From Sipunculus nudus (Eukaryota > Annelida > Sipuncula > Golfingiida > Sipunculidae), in NCBI GenBank assembly GCA_026874595.1, contig CM049316.1, forward strand, positions 69,611,676 through 69,675,675: a DNA stretch of 64,000 nucleotides, written 5' to 3'. The stretch's first letter is position 1. Every line of letters starts with the position of its first letter. Shown here one piece after another: positions 11,001-24,948 of this stretch. The notes below the pieces were generated by a model, which was not told the origin of the DNA, made no database searches, and worked only from the letters and a program-made list of their open reading frames with translations. The position numbers and the translations under genes were made by a program.

Positions 11001-14000
11001 CAGAGCTGAAATGTGTATTCGGTACACCTCGGTCGACCGTTGCCGTTCAGGGTTCGGATGTATGTATTGCCAAATGACTTTCTACTGAGAAAAGATCAGT
11101 TTCCACAGAAAATATATTGATTTGCCGTAGTGATGTGCTTGGTATTTTGCTAAATATCAAATATGACAAGGCTCCAACAGTGATTTAACTAGAAAGTTTA
11201 CTTTATCACAAATGCCTCATACATCGCCCACTGGGGATGGACTTCCTGGCGTGAACTGTATTCTCGTGCAATCCAAATCAGTATACCTGGGATTTTCCTC
11301 TCTGTTTTTTTTATGTGTTGTCTTATAGGTTTATAGGTAGAATATGTCAGGATTGGCAGTACCTGTACATCAAATACATTGTTTTGCTCCTAGAAAGCGC
11401 ACAACAGGTGTGCAGAAGAATAATTTCCATGGCAGTCCCCAGTTTACGGATTCGGTCGAGATGTTCCAAGTACTGAAATGTGTATTCGAGTTCGAGAAAA
11501 TTATGGTATAAATAATCTTAGACTCAGGGATTGCTATGTAGTTACAGATGTTATGATGTTAATTAAGTTAATGGGTTTAAACCTATGTGCAGTTATAAGT
11601 CATCATATAATGGGCTTCTGACTAAACTCATTTTTACTTGTTATACTATCAATAGCCTATCAGTGTCGTTATGCCTTCATTAATCCGTGCAACATACGGT
11701 GCACGTTACTGATGTAATACATATGATACATATCACCTATATGTGCACGCTTTTGTTGTTTGCTATTTAAACATTACTCGCTGTATCATTTGTTTCCGTC
11801 ACAGTTACGATACTCCATTCCAAGACCACAAATCTAGACTGGCAAAATCGATATACTTTAAGGGGGCCTACTCACATACCAGGTGTGATAAATATACATG
11901 AAATATTGTGTGTTTGCCATAACAAGACCGCGTGATCAGAAGTCCAATCTTGAGCATGCACGGCAACTATTAAACAAGGCGGTTTCAAGTTTGAAAAAAC
12001 AAAATCTTGATTTGTTAGGGTGCGCTTTTTTGCCGCCAGATGGCGTGTATGCTATGTTCATGTTTAGTGCCACCGATCGCGCACGACGCAGGCTTGTTTC
12101 CACTTGTGTACATATGTAACCAATAAACCACACGGGTTTAGAACGATATATTGACTGTCAGCATAATATTTTAAGAATTACACACCCATAGTATATAAAT
12201 AGGTCCCTTCAAACTAACAGCCCGTAAATTTAAGCAACTAAAGAGGTTCCTGCCTGCCATCCATGCATTAGATTACGTTCTATTTTTTTTTTTTTTTTTT
12301 AATTTTTTAAGAAAAACAAAAAAATTGTTTTACGGATTCGCCCCTCCTGTTTTGGTGGATCTATTTTGTTTTTCAGAGGTAGGACAGGTCCTCAGTTATT
12401 TTGCTCACTTGTGCTATGGCATACATTCCTTAAAAGAACTTTGAAGTATGAAAAATTGACTAACATTTGAATTGATTCAATATATGAAGCAATTTTGTTG
12501 TATTTTCTTGGCAAGATGGAAAAATTCCACTTACTGTGTTTTGATGAGTAAAAAATCGCCCTCTTGCACCATATTTTTGTACCCAGATCCGTAGAACAAT
12601 ATTTTTGTGTGCGTGGCCTTAGTGGAATATATATTTACTAATGGCATAGCAGGTCTACATATATACATCTTCAGTTTTAAAGGGGCCCTATCACATATCT
12701 GACCTTTATAAACTAAAGGTTATCCCTCGGAGCTTTTATTTTGAAAAATAAAATAGCTCTGAAAACGTGGATATAACTGTAGACAGGCTGCTTGATTTGT
12801 TTAAATCAATGTTTTTAATATGTAGGGGCCGCCAAAATAATAAAAAAAACTCAACAAAACAAGGACATCTGGCAGCAAGTCAGATAAGCCAGAGCTTGAC
12901 AAATGGCGTTTTGCAACAAGTGACCTTTCACCTCGGCATATGTGCAACCTACCACGTTAGGTTACATGTTTTTTTCCCCGTTTCTCAACATTGCTGTGTT
13001 TACAAACATGTTGTTGATAAACAAGTTCATACACCCTTAGATCATCAATAAATACATAGAGGAAGCCAGAAATCACATAACGTAAAACACCGCATATACG
13101 TCGAGAAATTTGTTCCAAAAAATTTATCCAAGAAAGGGGAGTCGACTTATGTGCGGGTCTAAGCCTGAGTGGCAAAATTTTGCATGACCTGAGTCAAACT
13201 GCTGGCCTGAATATCTTAACTAATCGACAACTAGATATCCGTTTCCAGTGAAGTCAGGTACACAAGTCCCCATTTCGGTCCAAAAATACAGTCCTAGAAG
13301 GCTTCCGAATATTTTTTTTTTCAAATTTTGACCATTTACGCTGTTCTTTCATTTGGATAATGCAGTATATTAAAATGTTTGCAATTTACATCGTTGATGA
13401 CAACCGTGCTCTCACTCTGCGGTTCGCTATGCTGGATACCTACGCTGCATATATGCAGTTATATCGCATGTATTTGTTCATAAGTGCGTCCGTCTGTGGA
13501 GGCAAGGAAGACCGGAGTTAATTAAAACTTGAATAAAACCGTCGTTTACGGCCTTGTGTTTTCTCAGAATGTATAATAAAAATCTCTGATAATAAAATTC
13601 CTGCCCTTGATCCACGGATATGACCAAGCTGAGGATAGCTTACAGTGTCACGTGGCCTTTTCAGGCGACTCGCTTGGTCCCAACTTCGCGCGTTCTTTTC
13701 AATTTTGATTATATAAAATGTAGAGAAGTCCGCGACAATCCTGCTTTAGTAACACGCTTAAATAGTCATGTTTTTATTGATATCTGACACGAACAATCAT
13801 TAGAAGTTTAAAATAAATGAGCAATGACGGAAAGTGTGAGAAATCCTTGGCTGTTCTATTATCGCGCACCTGCCGAATCTGGGTGTCAGACTCTTCATTT
13901 CTGCAAAATACTTAAAGTATCGACCTGTTATATTTATTAATCTTAGAGTCTTTATGATGCTCAATAACTTTTAAATAGATTGCACAACAAAACAAATGAC

Positions 14001-15612
14001 ATATTTACAGTTTAAAAAAAATTGGAGTGGTATGAATGTCAAAAACGAGTGGCCAGTCATTACGATTCATCTTTCCCCATTGGCCTGTCACACTACTCTC
14101 GATGGTCATGTATGCTGCTTTAGACCTGTTTTGAGCTCCAGAATGGCTTAAAAAAATTTTACCTGATATCTACCCTGAAAATTTATGCTCGACTTATATG
14201 CGAGATCCACTAATATGCGAGTTTTTACGGTAAATTCTTTTTCAAAAGGTAGGTGAATGGGCGCCTTTAAACCTGTTTCAGGTTTACCTACTGGGACAAT
14301 ATTTAAACTACTCCCAAAGAATTTTACCCGTTTTAAAACTGACATGACCCCAAGTGCTTCCTGCGCCACCATGGAGCTGCCAAAAATGCTTGAACTGGTG
14401 TCAGCATGATATATAAATTTATTGACCTGATGATTTTAATATTTCACCTGACATATCAGGAAATACTCTATCCTGACTTTAAGATGTCAGATCTAGTTAA
14501 AAATCAAAGTACAAACATGGTCAGTACCTAAAAGGGATGCATGGGAACACAAATTGGGACGTCCCTCCGCTAGAGGTCGTTCTACTCGCAACGAATCTCT
14601 TCCAGCTATGTTTTGTGGGGATGGCCGGGATAACTTGTCCACAACTGTTAAACTTCAAAATTAAATTTTGGTACATATCTAGGAAACATCTTCTGTTTAC
14701 ATTTCACATACTAATGCTTACAAATTGTTACCTTTCACGGAGTCCTTCCGACACAAAAATACACGTGTGTTTTTATACACGTTTATCTATATCAATAATA
14801 TATAAGAATTTAAAACAAATTGATTCAACGAATTTAAATGGACTAAATGACCCTCTTCATTATATGTATACCGCCGCTGCTGGTGTACGTAAAAGCCCCG
14901 GTGTGACATTAGAATAACCCCCTCCGAAACTCACTAGCGCCCACTCTCTGCTAGCTGGCCCATCAGTCGGGGTAAATGCGACAGGTTAATGTCTCGGAGG
15001 AAGGAGGGTTCGAAATCTGAGATGAGTTGTTAAATTGTGTTTACTAAAAAGGTCCAAACGGCACTCTGTATAAAAGCCATATCTTTTCCTGTAGAATGTA
15101 TTTGATTTCTGGCTTACACTCCGTAGGCCTACATATTAATGAACTAACATATTATGATGTAGTAGATATGCTTTACAATTCTGCAACCTATCTATGGCTT
15201 TTAAGCAATAATAACGCAGGGTTTAATTGTCTTTTTTACTTAATAAGTGGCCAGAGGTAAGTGTGGTTGTACACTTATCGGACGGTAGATGGCACCACTT
15301 ATACTGCCTGTCGATTCACCATGTATTTGTAAATATGTGATATTGTTAAGAGTTCATTGCTATCCATTATACGTTACAATGCTGTTTTCATATAATCATA
15401 TATGTAAACCTTACACAAATATATACAAACTGTTATTTATTTAATCTTATTATCTATACATTATATTTTTTTGTAACAATAAGCTACTTCAAATTGTATT
15501 TTCATTTGATTTATTTTGTACACCAAGGTTAAGCACCATAAACTATCATGTAAAGTGATGTAATCTTGAATATATGGTTCTATGGGCCGGAGGCCTTTAC
15601 ACTTAAATAAAA

Positions 15613-15653
<41 letters not shown>

Positions 15654-17800
15654 CAATAAACTACAAGTTAAGAATGTTTTTAAAACGCCTTTGTGATGGA
15701 TATAAGTTTCTTTATTAGCATTCTATTACTTAAGACGGGACATGCGCCAATGCTGACAAACGGGACTAAAATGTAACATAAAGATATAAGATGGTTGGTT
15801 GCGTATACGTGGAAGTTGAAAGGTCACTCGTTCGTCTGACTTGCCACCAGATGTCCTTGTTGAATTTGTTTGTATAATTCGGGCTAGCCCGACATCTAAT
15901 ACTTATAAAAGGAATTCAGTTGAAGTTTGTGCGCAATGTTCTCTAAAACCGCGCTGTGTACAATATTGTGCCATACATCATTTTTAAGGTTATTATACCC
16001 GCAGTGACATAGGCGATATGAAAATAAATAATTTTTAATATACATATAATTTTGAGTGATTTTTCCATTTTTTTTTTTTTACCGAGCACAGCCGAACTGT
16101 CTTCGGCAATTACCGGAATGCGTCCATCGTGGTCACTTAACCCCTAATACTAAGGACTATTGTTCATATGAATAGCGCTTGCTTTAAATGGGGGATTTGA
16201 CCCACGTGCGTGGTCAGTAAAAGAGAAAAACACATGTTTCTCGCTTTATGAAATGGAGAGATCAACCCAGGAGTATTAATGACAAAACCTAATACAAGTT
16301 CCCAATTTCAGGAACATGCGTAGGGTGGGGTGGAGTGGTGTCTGGGGGTTTCAGGCCTCAAAATTTGCCTGATACGATGAAAAAAAAACATTGCGGCGGT
16401 TGAAAATGAATACGGACCCTCTGCATGGAATTCCATTTGATCAGCTTCTGCTACTTACGAGGTATACATATTTCTGTTTCTTTCTTCAGGAACAGTTTCC
16501 TTGCAAAGTACATTTAATAAATCTATCATGTGTTCCTCACACCAACCTAATCTTTATACGTCCACCGATAGAATCCAGTCAAATATCATCGAAAACCTGA
16601 ATGCTCCCGCGTCTCATTCCGGTTCGCAATGTCAACACCATCACTGGCCAGGTCATCAAGGTAAACATATACCGGGGTATAAATTTCTTGCCACGAGGAC
16701 AAAACCACAAAATGAATGTTAAAAATATTGGAGCGACTGCAGGATCACTCACGCACTGTCTCCACCAGATTATGAGTTTAAACGGACGGACGGTATGATG
16801 TTAAGGATTCATGTAATTTAAAAGTAAGTGGCAAAATTAAGATACTAGCAGCTGTACATAGAAACGTTTTCTGTTCACAGAAGTGTTGTGCCTCAGAGAG
16901 GTGCGTGAGTTATTCTGCAGTCGTGCCAAAATGTTTATACATATCTTATGGAGACAGTTTCGCACTGAAAACCTATATTTTCTGTTAACCTTTGGATTTA
17001 AAAAAATGAGCCAACATTTCACATCTCAATTAATAAATCTCCCAGCCCCGGCAATTAGCCCGGTATACTGGGTCTATCAGCTAGTAAACAATATGAACAT
17101 TCTGTGTGTGTATGATCGGCGTTTTCTGACCTATTATTTTTTTATAAAAGGCCCAAGAAATGTTACTTAACATACTTCGGAATGGGCCCCTTTACCGGTA
17201 AAAGTTTATTTACGTACCACGTGACCCCAAAACTGGCCCCGATTTCGTACTCTATTACATGGGACACGTCAAACTCTTCACGTGTCAATGAGTTATCCCG
17301 AAGTATACCCCATTTTTAAGAACATGCACGTTTTAGCGTTTAGGGGCTCTATTCCATCGTTTCTAATCGAGGATGCGTCTACTTCCCTGGCCTTTGCTGA
17401 CATCTGGTGGCTACTTTTGAAACTAACCCGACGAGCTCCTACATTGCCCATTTGTACCTGTACATATCTCACGGCAAATAAATTTTATAACAAATTTGTA
17501 AATATTATGATTTTCGGATTTTCAGCATTTTGCCTCAAGAAAGGAAGCTCTGCAGTGAATAATTTAATGTCTAGGTATGTAAAAATTACGAACCTTCAAG
17601 AGTGATTTATAAGATAATGCGCCCAGTGATCTGCTGGATAATGCACTATACCGTCAACAGGAGATTACACCTGATCCATTGGCATCTAAAATTTTAGATC
17701 AATGATAGAAGCAGGTGTGGACGGGTAGAGGTCAGTTTGATACAGAACGGTAGGAGAGGGTCATACTTCCAGGTACTCAAATCATGCGAAAACATGCAAT
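8071..17800. other. Gene-poor region with degraded repeats
   Basis: No supported gene. Contents seen: a CA-rich tract near 8972-9001, poly-T at about 12281-12300, a dispersed repeat family (11850-12120, 12677-13000, inverted piece 15830-15866, related piece near 17340), and a possible LINE 3' tail ending at 15650. ORFs at 11898-12119 and 14537-14917 show no recognisable protein. Confidence 0.45.
15555..15650 (+). mobile_element. Possible non-LTR retrotransposon 3' end
   Basis: A segment that ends with AATAAA followed by a run of ATT triplets (15615-15650), a tail type common in LINE-like elements. No reverse transcriptase remains in the window, so this is only suggestive; a simple microsatellite beside a poly(A) signal is the alternative. 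Confidence 0.3.
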
Positions 17801-20800
17801 TTTAGTTTTCACCATTTTATTGTATAACATGGAAATATAAATGATTATAACTATGAAATATATACAATCCAGTTATGTCACGTTTCTTACACACAACATA
17901 CACAACCGATGACGACTAAATCTCAGTATTGACAAGAACTAGTATAAAATGCCATGATTATGGCTTTACAATCAGCCCCCGATCTGACATGGGCGACATA
18001 ATTGTTGTATAGTCTCATTTTGAACAGAAATTAATCCACCGACTTGGATCTCTGATTTGGATGTTTCCTATCAGATGGGGCAATATGTAATAATGCAAAA
18101 ATTTGAGAAAACGACTCATGGCCATAATAAATATACTCCTCCATACCTCAAATGACCCCATAGTATACTAAGGGCACATTTCCCCCGTAGTCATACTGTG
18201 TATATGGTCACAGTTTTCAATATAATCAACAGTTAATGTCAACATGACACAGGTAATTACGACTGTTACGCGGGGTCATTCACACCTTATCTTTGCAAGC
18301 AGCCCCTGGATTGGGCAACTGCCTACTGCCACCTAGTGGCAAAGAAGTGTTTAACTACCTGTTCCGTCCAGGCAGCAACCTGGTATTTTACTATTTGCTG
18401 CATCTTGATAACAAGCACGTAGTTTATTAAATACTAACCCCAAACTGGTTTACCAGTACTCTGTACCACTATCCACGGAGCTCCGCGCCATAAAAACAGC
18501 AGGACGTGTCACCACATACTGATACCACTTATCCATTGCACCCATTCTTGCATAAGAAAGCAATGGTTTTAACGTGCATAACTTATTTCCCCATTTTCAA
18601 ATCAACATGGCGTTATGTGTCCCATTCTCACACCTGCCCAACAGACCAAATCAAAGCTGGTCGGACCCACCTGACAAGTTTGCATTATCATTTTCAAACT
18701 AGTCTGTCACCAGCATCAGTTTGATCAAGCAAGCGGAGCTGAGAACCCCCACATACCACAGCCACCCTGAAAACCATTAATAAACGGCTCAGCTAAATAA
18801 TTGTATATACTGGTACTGGAACTGGTCACATACAGGCCCTATCCTGTAGCAGTCCACTGTGTTTCAGCATATACACTACTTACCAGGACCAGACTTATGT
18901 GAAGAGTGCCAGTCCATAGGCACTCAGCAGTCTGCCCTGTAAAGCTGAACATTTGGTTCATCAATAAAAAGCAGAGCACCATGCCTCCTGATGGGACATT
19001 TACGGTTTAAAACAGATGACCAAACATAAAGAATCCTTAGTTAAATTATATAACTGCATAAGAACAGGGGTGCCATGTGGTCCTTTGGTAGGAGTACCAT
19101 TATCAACTCTATTATCAAGTCCTCTTTTGGGTATAGAGGGTACATCCTTGTGGTAAAGACCATAGCCAGGGGTCTCAGTGTGGGCCATCAACAACAAATC
19201 CATTAACCTTCAGTCACTGTCCAGCAAATTAACCATTACTCTATCAGGCATCTCCAAATCATAGATCCATATCAGCATAACTAACAGGTTATTATCAACA
19301 TGAATATAACTAATCTATAAATGCAACCTGGTACAAGATGAGAACAAATACATGTAGCCTCACTGTGATACTAATATTAAAATAAACAAGCCTACCATGA
19401 AACTATGACTGAAACCTATCACTGTCACTCACAATGTGCGTGTTTGTGTGTGAATTTGTGTTCCCTCTTTATCCAGTCACAGGAACAACATATTAAAATC
19501 GATGCTTTTTCAGCAGCTTTGCTTAAATACTACGTGACACAATATACAAATATATGGTAAAACCATGAAGTCCCTGCATGTGTGTTGTTTATAATATTAA
19601 ACTACCAAATTCTTTTCAATTAATATATTTTACATGAAAAGGCAGCTCACTTATGGCAAGTTGTCTGTGATTTAATGCTTGATGTAACTGTAATACTGCA
19701 GTGTGTTAACTTATGCAATGGACATAACATACCAGCTGGCATATTAAAACATGATGATCAGCTGCATAAGACATAGGTGAAACTACAACTACTATGCATT
19801 TGAAAACTAACTAAATTTAAAATGTTTGAAAGTGAAATTGAGATCTAACAATTCTCATCTGATAATCTTCGCTTCTTCAATAATGTTACACAAGTCACCA
19901 ATGTTTTAGTAACAGTCTAGATATCACTAATGCATTTTTGTTCTTTGCATCGCAGCAAATTTCAGTGAACTGCTCTTCTGCCCAAGCCTAGCAGGTGAAC
20001 ACCAATTTACCTAGTGAACAGGCAAGTTAACACTTATTTCCCTACTGAAGAGGCAAGTGAACTCAATTTGGTACAATAAGCAAAGGCTTTTGCTTAATGG
20101 CCTGATAAAAATACTCCATTTTGCCTAAATGCCTGGTAGATGAAATTACTAAATATTATCACTAATATCCAGGGAGAGTGCTAACATCATTAAGCCTAAT
20201 GTGAGCACTGGAAGGTAGTTTCCATTCTGTTAATAATACATGGGAAGTGAGAATCTTTTCCCTGATAAATAGCCAGTAACCAAATGCCTACACTAACATC
20301 ACATTCAAACCATTCTACTTTTTTAAACATGTGACCCCATTCCCATTTTAGAAGTGCCATACCAGTAAGTAAATTAACATTAGGACAAGCTGGATCCCCT
20401 TGATGTGGATTTGATGTAGAGGACACATCAAGTTCCAAGCAATGTTATAAATACTGACATCTCAAGATCTTAGATTCTGTGATCATAAATGCTCCTTGCA
20501 TAGAGCACAACCACATAATTATAATTACTAAATACTTTGACTGACATTTTTTGGAGTAGCTCTGCATCATTGCTATCATATAATAATGTAGTTCTAAGGT
20601 ACGAGGTCCAAGTACTAAAAGACTAAAATTCTCTTCTGACTTTTGATGTCTCAAACCCTACGTCTCAATGCCAATGGCCAGTATGTTATATTTCCATCAA
20701 CTTCAAACTCTCTCACATTACATTCAGTTTCCATCAATAACTTAAATATAATACACACAGCTTGGCTTAGCTTTCTTATTTATATATGATAATGCGGTGA

Positions 20801-22297
20801 ATGCATATGATACAAGTATCATATATCTGTGTATGTTTGCATCTGTACAGTCTCGTGTATGTTTTTCACAAGGAAAAGCTAATAAAATTTTAAAACGCCT
20901 TAATGCTCACTAAAACATACAAGAATGAGAGAATGAAAGAATGAAAGATAACATATTTGCGGTATCTACATGACATCTGGAACAGTTTGTTCTTTTGCTG
21001 CAAATATAATCTGTACAGCTGGCGACCCCTTGTGGTAACTGCTGGGATTACTTGGTGGTAGTTTCGTTAAACTCCCGCTTCCGTTAAGACGTCAATAGAA
21101 CATCACAGGCGTGCTTCTTCTGCAAATAAAAAATATTTTTCATATCTTTAAAATAGGGGAAAAATGACATAATTTAACAGACACTTTTAAGTTAGAAACT
21201 AAAACATATCTATACATGCCATCACCCCCCCCCCCCCCTTTCCCTCAATGATTTTGACAAATTGACACCACTGCATTAGACTATATCATTATAAATGTTT
21301 AAATTTTAAAAAAGTTCCTCAGAATGTTATACATATAAAAAAATTTTGACCTGATGAATGATTAATCACATGTTAAAACTCAACTTAACAGCATATGAAT
21401 ACCGTAAGAAAACTGTCTACTGGTAGTAGTCAGGTGCCGTGTGCAAAAACAGGGATGGTGCCTCTAAACAGTAAAATGGCACTGAAGGCAATAATTCTTT
21501 TTAAAAAAATAGATCTTAGTCTTTCTTAAATTTAACAAGCCGAGGGGTAGTTAGTAAACAAAGTATATGACTAGTAACATCATGCCAAATTTAAGTTCAC
21601 TAATCAAGGGCTTGAAAAATCATGTTGTTTTACATTAGTCATTTCTAAATTTATACTGAAACTACTTGTATTACTTGTTTACAAAATGAACCCTAAAAGA
21701 AATTGTGACCTGCAGAACAACTAGTGGAGGGTGTAAAGCTGGTGGCACTGAAATGTGGGTGATCAATGACAAAGAGGGTAACAAAAAAAAAGTCCAGTGC
21801 AGGGTTGCACTTTTACATCTATCTCTAGTTAAACAAGTGACTCATGGGTCATGACCCTCAGCAGACTAGCATGACAATTTAGCCTAACATTCACAACAGG
21901 AATTATATCAACTGAATCAAAATCAATAGGGTACATCTTATTTGGGTAGTGGGCAATATATAAATAAAGTTTAAAACCAATATATCAATCCAAATTGGAG
22001 TTCTCATTCAGATAACAAATTTGGGAATGGACAGGCGAAGCAACAGGGTGATTACTAGAGTCACGGGCTATAATAAATCAAGTTTCCAGTTAATATAGTA
22101 ATTTTAGGTTTTCATGGAGATTTTAATTGTCCTCCATGGATGTTCAGGTAGAAGTTTCTAGGTCCAGCAGTTATGATTTGTGCCTTGCTAACAACTGGCA
22201 TTTCAGGCCTTTAAAATACATCAACACATTATTTCAAGGATTTGAACACATGTGTGAACCCTGCAGTGTTTTTCATGAATTTTACAGACCCCTGTAC
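17800..22297. other. Region 3' of MAF1, no gene recognised
   Basis: AT-rich, no ORF with recognisable content. Part may be MAF1 3' untranslated sequence; AATAAA-type signals on the minus strand exist (for example near 17816) but none is decisive. Also holds a 14-base poly-C (21225-21238) and, at about 21834-21880, a short repeat beginning with a CATGGGTCATG-type hairpin that recurs near 27580. Confidence 0.4.
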
Positions 22298-22397
22298 TTA
22301 CTCATCATCCTCAAAGTACTCCATGTCCTCCTCGTTACTCATATCCATCGCAAGATCACTACCCATACCCGAGTCCGTGTTAGACAATGACACAGCA
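22298..22397 (-). CDS. MAF1: MAF1 coding exon 6 (acidic tail)
   Basis: Residues 213-244, a serine- and acid-rich tail ending EYFEDDE and a TAA stop. The stop lies inside GA|GTAAGTA, a consensus donor cut after 22302, so the exon may instead be spliced to an unseen 3' exon. Exon assignment is secure; the true C terminus is less so. Confidence 0.8.
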
Positions 22398-24079
22398 CTG
22401 TAATATAAAAGAATGGAACATTTGTCATCATGCAGATTCAATTCTATATTACAGTAACCAATAGTGTTGGGAGTCACTTTTTTGTTCATAATCAACAACT
22501 GACAGCATACCAGTACCCAAAGATTGATTATTAGATGCTTTGAATAGTATTGAGAATCAGCTGTAATTTCATAATCAGTCATCAGTAAAAAATGGTTGAC
22601 CTCTATGAGTATGAAATTTCTAATCAAATACAGACCTGAACATCTTTTCAATTGATATATAGGCTTCATATTGGCTAATACATCTAATAACTCAAGAACC
22701 TAAATGTATGTGTATATAGTCAACTTAGGGGGGAATCTATTGGTAACCACTGATTGTTCTAAAGTTTGTTCACATTGAATTATGCAAGCATAACTTTCGC
22801 CATTATAAAGCCTAACCTTTGTAGAAAAACTTTGTTATCAATTATGGCACTGTAAGATCGATCATCAGATCATCAGCCAACCAATCACTGATTACAATCG
22901 ATCATCAGTCCCAACATCAGTATCCAGCAGAAGTGATTAATGGCTGCATGCCATCTAGCCCTTTATCAGGGCCAAATTTTTTATAATCCTGTCTGAAAAT
23001 TGTTTTTCTTTTTACATGAAATACACCCAATTACCATCCAACATGACAAATATTTCAGTTTAAAACAAGATTCAAAGTCATAAAAGACATAACAAATAAT
23101 GTTGTTTTACCTTGTTATGCACAAATCTAAATGCAAGGGTATCTATAAGGAAAATGATATATGCTTAAAACTTGTGCAGTAAGCACCACTGATTAACATA
23201 TCCCTGAAACTTCTCCATCTGTATTATATTCAGTATAACTAATCCCCTCGAATTCTGCACAATTTACAAACTTCTGTAACATGGTTAGGATTTGTTCTTC
23301 TCACCTAGCAGCTCTGCAGGTGAAGAAAACAAGACGCTTCATCTTCTTGTTGTAGAAGAAGTAGTTGAAAGACCAGATGCACCCTTCTTCTCCATAGGGG
23401 TCAGAGGTCAAATCAGGATTATAGCTGCAAAACATGACAAACACTTCATTGAAGCAATCGCACAATAACAGTGATTTTCATTCTTCAGTCACTTCACTTC
23501 AGTGAACTGATATATCAGCAAAAAGGCACAAGCCTGATCCTGTACTTGGCAGTTATATCTTGAATGGTATTGAAGCAAGAGTTTTTCTTAATTGAAACTA
23601 AGAATATAACAGATTATACTCTTACATGATCTATTATCTGAACCATGACACCACAGACTGCTCACAATTACAGATTTACTCTAATAAACACATCAATTTT
23701 GAATGACTGAAACACGCCCCTGGTTTTCCAAGCACAGGGTGTGATTACAAAAATATCATCAAATAATGCATGTTTTTATGTCTTTCCTTTCTGACATCTC
23801 ATTTTTTTCTCAAGTAATGAACAACTGTATATCTAATTCCAAGTACAACTTTAAGACAAATTCCACCTGCGCTTCAGTAAATTTCAGGGTTGTTAAGTTT
23901 TTCCCAGTGCGGTATTTACCAGCTGGTAAATACCGATATTTACCGCCTTTGGAAAAACCTCTCAAAGTGGGAAAATGGGAAGAACTGGGAAAAACCTCTA
24001 ATAATCTTATAAAAGGAGAGACCAGCAGATATCTGACTGAATTAAAAGGAATTATCTCACACACACACACACATATATA

Positions 24080-24161
<82 letters not shown>

Positions 24162-24873
24162 AACAAACATACTCAAATCACAAAACCAAGATATCAAAAT
24201 ATATGCATATATGTACATATGTATGTTAATATCAGAGTTGGGTCCAGGTACTTTTAAAGTACTCGAGTATGAGTACTGAGTACTTTAAAAGTACTCGAGT
24301 ACAAGGATGAGTACTTTTGCACTTTTTTCAAAAGTACTCGAGTACTAGTACCAAGTACTCAAAATGTACTCATGAGTCCTTAAATGAGTACTTTTTGTAA
24401 CCAAACTTGTTTAATGATGTTATTGAATTAAATATATTCTAAGAAAGTTAAAATTATTTTTATAAATGAAAACCCAGTACAAAATAAAAATATATACAAT
24501 GTTGTGTTATACTAAATCAAAATACTGAGGCGAAATGTAAACTCTAGGGCATATAAACAGGCCATATACAGTTGAAATACTTAACACATTAACTTATTAA
24601 AGTAGGCGGTTTGCATATTTCTTACTATAATATTTTAAAATAAACTATAACTGATATAATAAATTGAGATTAAAATTTATTTAGAAAAATATGAAATACC
24701 CAAAAGTACTCATGAAGTACTCATATGAGTACCAAATACTTTCAAAGTACTCGAGTACAAGTACAAGTACTTTTGTGATTTTTAAAAAGTACTTGAGTAT
24801 GAGTACAGAGTACTCAAAAAAGTACTCATGAGTACAAGTACTATGAGTACGAGTACTTTTGGACCCAACTCTG

Positions 24874-24948
<75 letters not shown>

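Noticed and set aside
11898-12119. 73-residue ORF (MKYCVFAITRPRD...)
   Set aside because: No family recognised, within a degraded dispersed repeat; likely chance.
14537-14917. 126-residue plus-strand ORF
   Set aside because: AT-rich composition, no domain, no supporting splice or promoter signals.
23766-24257. 163-residue plus-strand ORF
   Set aside because: Runs through a hAT terminus and a TA microsatellite (Tyr-Ile repeats); not a gene.
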